Origin: Tanytarsus gracilentus
Taxonomy: Eukaryota > Arthropoda > Insecta > Diptera > Chironomidae
Length of the DNA stretch: 64,000 bases
Assembly (NCBI GenBank): GCA_038502055.1
Contig: JAXRKN010000017.1
Location: forward strand, 186,001-250,000
Reading direction: 5' to 3'
Every line of letters starts with the position of its first letter. The first letter of the stretch is position 1. Below the pieces are notes generated by a model, which did not search any database, was not told where the DNA came from, and saw nothing but the letters and a program-made list of their open reading frames with translations. Below, one piece after another: positions 61,401 through 64,000 of this stretch. Made by a program: the position numbers and the translations under genes.

Positions 61401-64000
61401 AAAAATTTTAACTGTTTTAAGGTTCCTTAGATGGATTAAAAAAATTTTTATGTCAAAACTCTTGAAATATTTTTAAAAAACACAAAAATTTTAAACTTCT
61501 TTTTTGTTTTGAAAAAAAAAACGTTTTTTTAATTTTAAAAAAATTTTAACGTCTATTTATATTTTGAAAAAATGTTTCTCAAATATTTAAAAAAGTCTTT
61601 AAAACTTCCATAAAATAATCTCAATCTCACCAATAAATCCCCTCAAAACTTTTTCACGACCCTTAAAAGATTTTCAAGTTCTCTCTCTGGGTTTCATTCC
61701 CAAAGCTCTAACTTAAATCTGCAAACAAGAAAAAATTGCTCGCAAAAAAAGCTCGCGCCTAAAATCTAGATTAATCGTCGACCTCTTTTGTTCTCTCAAT
61801 AAATTCATTTATTTTCTCTCACTGTTGTACTTTTTATTTGTCGACGCATAAACAACAGCACACAGTAGCGATCGGAAGAGAAGCTTTCCCATGTTTCAGT
61901 GTGTGGTCTTTCTCTTTATCTCTAACACACAAAAAAAAGTGAAATTTATTTCCACAAAATTAATCAGCAACCCAGAAAAGCGTTTTATGAGATTTTATGG
62001 CGCCCGATGAGCGAGTGCCTGCCAATTATGTACATAACGCGTGAATTTTCTATGCTCAAATAGCGGAGAGGTCGGAGGAGGGAAAAAACTGCCAAAATCA
62101 ACAGTCCGAAATGTTTAATCCTTTGGCTGCCACAAAATGCCATGGATATCCGCAGCATTGAGTCGAGCAGATACAAAAAGAAAGATCGGAAAGGGGATTT
62201 TCGAGATTTTCTCTTGACGCGTTCACACACAAAAAAGACGGCGGCAGAAGCACTTTCGGCAGTTGTAGCAATTATTAGTCGGAGAGTGATTTATTAGCTT
62301 TAATTTTTTGCTGGAATTTGTTTCGATTTTTTTCCCCGAGAACGGTTGTTGCAAAAGCTAAAGCATTTTGATAAATTGGAAACAGAGTCTGAGGCAAATA
62401 TGCTCGTTCAGGATCAATAAATGAAATAAGTTGTTATTTACGATTTATCGTTTTCGTGTGTACATAAACTCTGCATTTCATTCCTAACTTTTTTTCCTGT
62501 GTATATATTTAGAAAAGAGCTTTTTGCCTTCTCCACCCGACACGACATTGAGCCATCCATTCCTCTTCTTCTTGTTTAGTCCTCTCAATGATGGCTATGA
62601 TGATGATGATGAGAGAGGTGGAGGACTCAAAATAGAACAACGGAACGAAAAAAGGTGCTCGAAGGCATAACAAAAGCGAGTGGGTAAAGAGAAAACAAAT
62701 AAGAATAATATCGAGTGAGACTTTTATGAAGGTAGATGAAAGTGACTCTAATAATCTTTTAAGGGGATGAACAAACAATTTTCTTTATTAGAAAATTTGA
62801 CGCAATTTATTAAAAAAAATTATTTTTATAAAATTTAACGTATTTTAATAATTTAAATTAAACGATTTTTTTGCTTTCACAATTTTAATGTCAACCAAGG
62901 GAGTTAAACTCAGCTTAACAGAAAAAATATTTTTCACTTTTCATCTATTGATATTGTAAATTTTCTAAAAAATTATTTTTAACCAAATTTTTTCCATCAA
63001 AATTTTTAAATTTTTTTTAATCAAGCAAAAAGTTTTAATTTCAAGCATTTAAAATCCCCGCATCCCTCGTCCACAATTAACGTGAAAGGAATCCTCAAAT
63101 CCCATCGCTAATCAACAAATGAATCCCAAAGATTTCCATTTTCTGATTAATTTTTCACATCCAGTTGAGAAAACCATAAAATTCTAGCATGAAAAAAGAG
63201 CCTTTTTGCATTATTTTCACATACATCATATCCACACTCGTATGATGAATATGCTGGCGGCAATGTGAAGTGGAAAAAAGAATTGAAAAACATTTTTTAT
63301 CAGGAAATGAACGAGAGCTTTTTGTGAGTGTTTAGCTGAAAAGTATAAATGAAAACAATGCCGTGGAAGTGTTGATAATCATCTCCTATGGGTGATGATA
63401 AGGAAAGAAATTTGGAATGAGAAAAGTAAAGTAATTCCCAATGAAAATTAAAAATTATTTGAATTTCTTCCTTTCTCTTTTTTATCCGCTGCCGGTAGAA
63501 TTGTCATTCAAATTGCTCACTTTGCTCCGCACTCCCTCCCTTCGGTTATGTCTTGTCATTTCTTCATCTTCCACACTTTTTTGCTCCCTCACGATGTCAT
63601 TTCCATTTATTTCTTTTTTTTTCTTATGTTGTCACTTCCTTGTGACCAAAGCTTCGGGGAGAAAAGAATGAATGGAAAAAATTTAAAGAGAAGAATTATG
63701 AAAATGATTTTATGGCGATGATTCTGTCGATCAAGGGGTGGAAAATTTTGTTAAATTTTCTTTAAATATTTTAATTTATAAAATTCAAAATTAAATTTAA
63801 AATTTATAAAAAAACTTTTAAAATTTTTTTTTTCTTCCATTCTGAGACATTTTTTGTTCATCGTCGAGATTGAATTTATTTAAATTGTTTTAGTGCAAGA
63901 GCGAATGAAATAATGATTATGGTGATTTACAATCTGAATTCAATTTTTTAATATTTTTTATGCTGTTGAAGATTTACGCGAGAAAAGATTTTTCCCCTGC
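58478..64000. other. AT-rich flank upstream of the klingon-like gene
   Basis: I see no gene or clear repeat in 5.5 kb. The promoter and 5' untranslated exons of the klingon-like gene should lie here on the minus strand, but I cannot place them. All open frames are short and lack motifs. Confidence 0.5.

Overview
The window is nuclear DNA from an insect, most likely a dipteran. It is very AT-rich. Several introns are only 53-75 bp and start with GTAAG/GTGAG-like donors, and AATAAA signals follow the genes closely. The gene content (F-box protein, CLIP-type serine protease, Klingon-like Ig/FN3 adhesion protein) is typical of insects. A midge or mosquito-like (nematoceran) fly is my guess from composition and compact introns; the sequence does not prove it. 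There is no bacterial gene organisation, rRNA, convincing tRNA or CRISPR array.

Layout. Positions 1-15515 hold no gene I can support, only scattered repeats. A three-exon F-box gene lies at 15516-16891 (+). A single-exon gene for a small secreted, cysteine-free protein lies at 17809-18240 (+), behind a cluster of GATAA motifs. A 948-bp inverted-repeat transposon carrying arrays of short GGCAATTCGGC-type repeats sits at 19188-20135. A five-exon CLIP-domain serine protease lies at 21007-22755 (-). A nested pair of mobile elements follows: a hAT-type MITE with an 8-bp target duplication, split by a 1.46-kb second element (25546-27166). A second five-exon serine protease, probably membrane-anchored and lacking a CLIP domain, lies at 31515-33019 (+).

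From 40706 to 58477 (-) I could join twelve coding exons in a consistent reading frame. They encode a 498-residue protein: signal peptide, three Ig domains, one FN3 domain and a GPI-type hydrophobic tail. It closely resembles the Klingon family of neural adhesion molecules. Its first intron (9.8 kb) has collected insertions: an Asn/Arg-Gly-rich ORF of unknown origin between two ~165-bp direct repeats (50490-51613), two copies of a repeat element with different internal unit numbers (52385-54189), and a ~390-bp insertion flanked by a 25-bp direct repeat (56741-57182). The rest, 58478-64000, is featureless AT-rich DNA.

The genes do not form one pathway. The two proteases are related: both have trypsin specificity, a matching cysteine-bounded loop, and an intron splitting the same glycine codon before the catalytic Asp-Ser. 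They probably descend from one CLIP-protease ancestor and lie about 9 kb apart, divergently oriented. I found no clear new multi-gene system. The most unusual structures are the iteron-bearing transposon at 19.2-20.1 kb, the direct-repeat-flanked ORF at 50.5-51.6 kb and the nested element at 25.5-27.2 kb.
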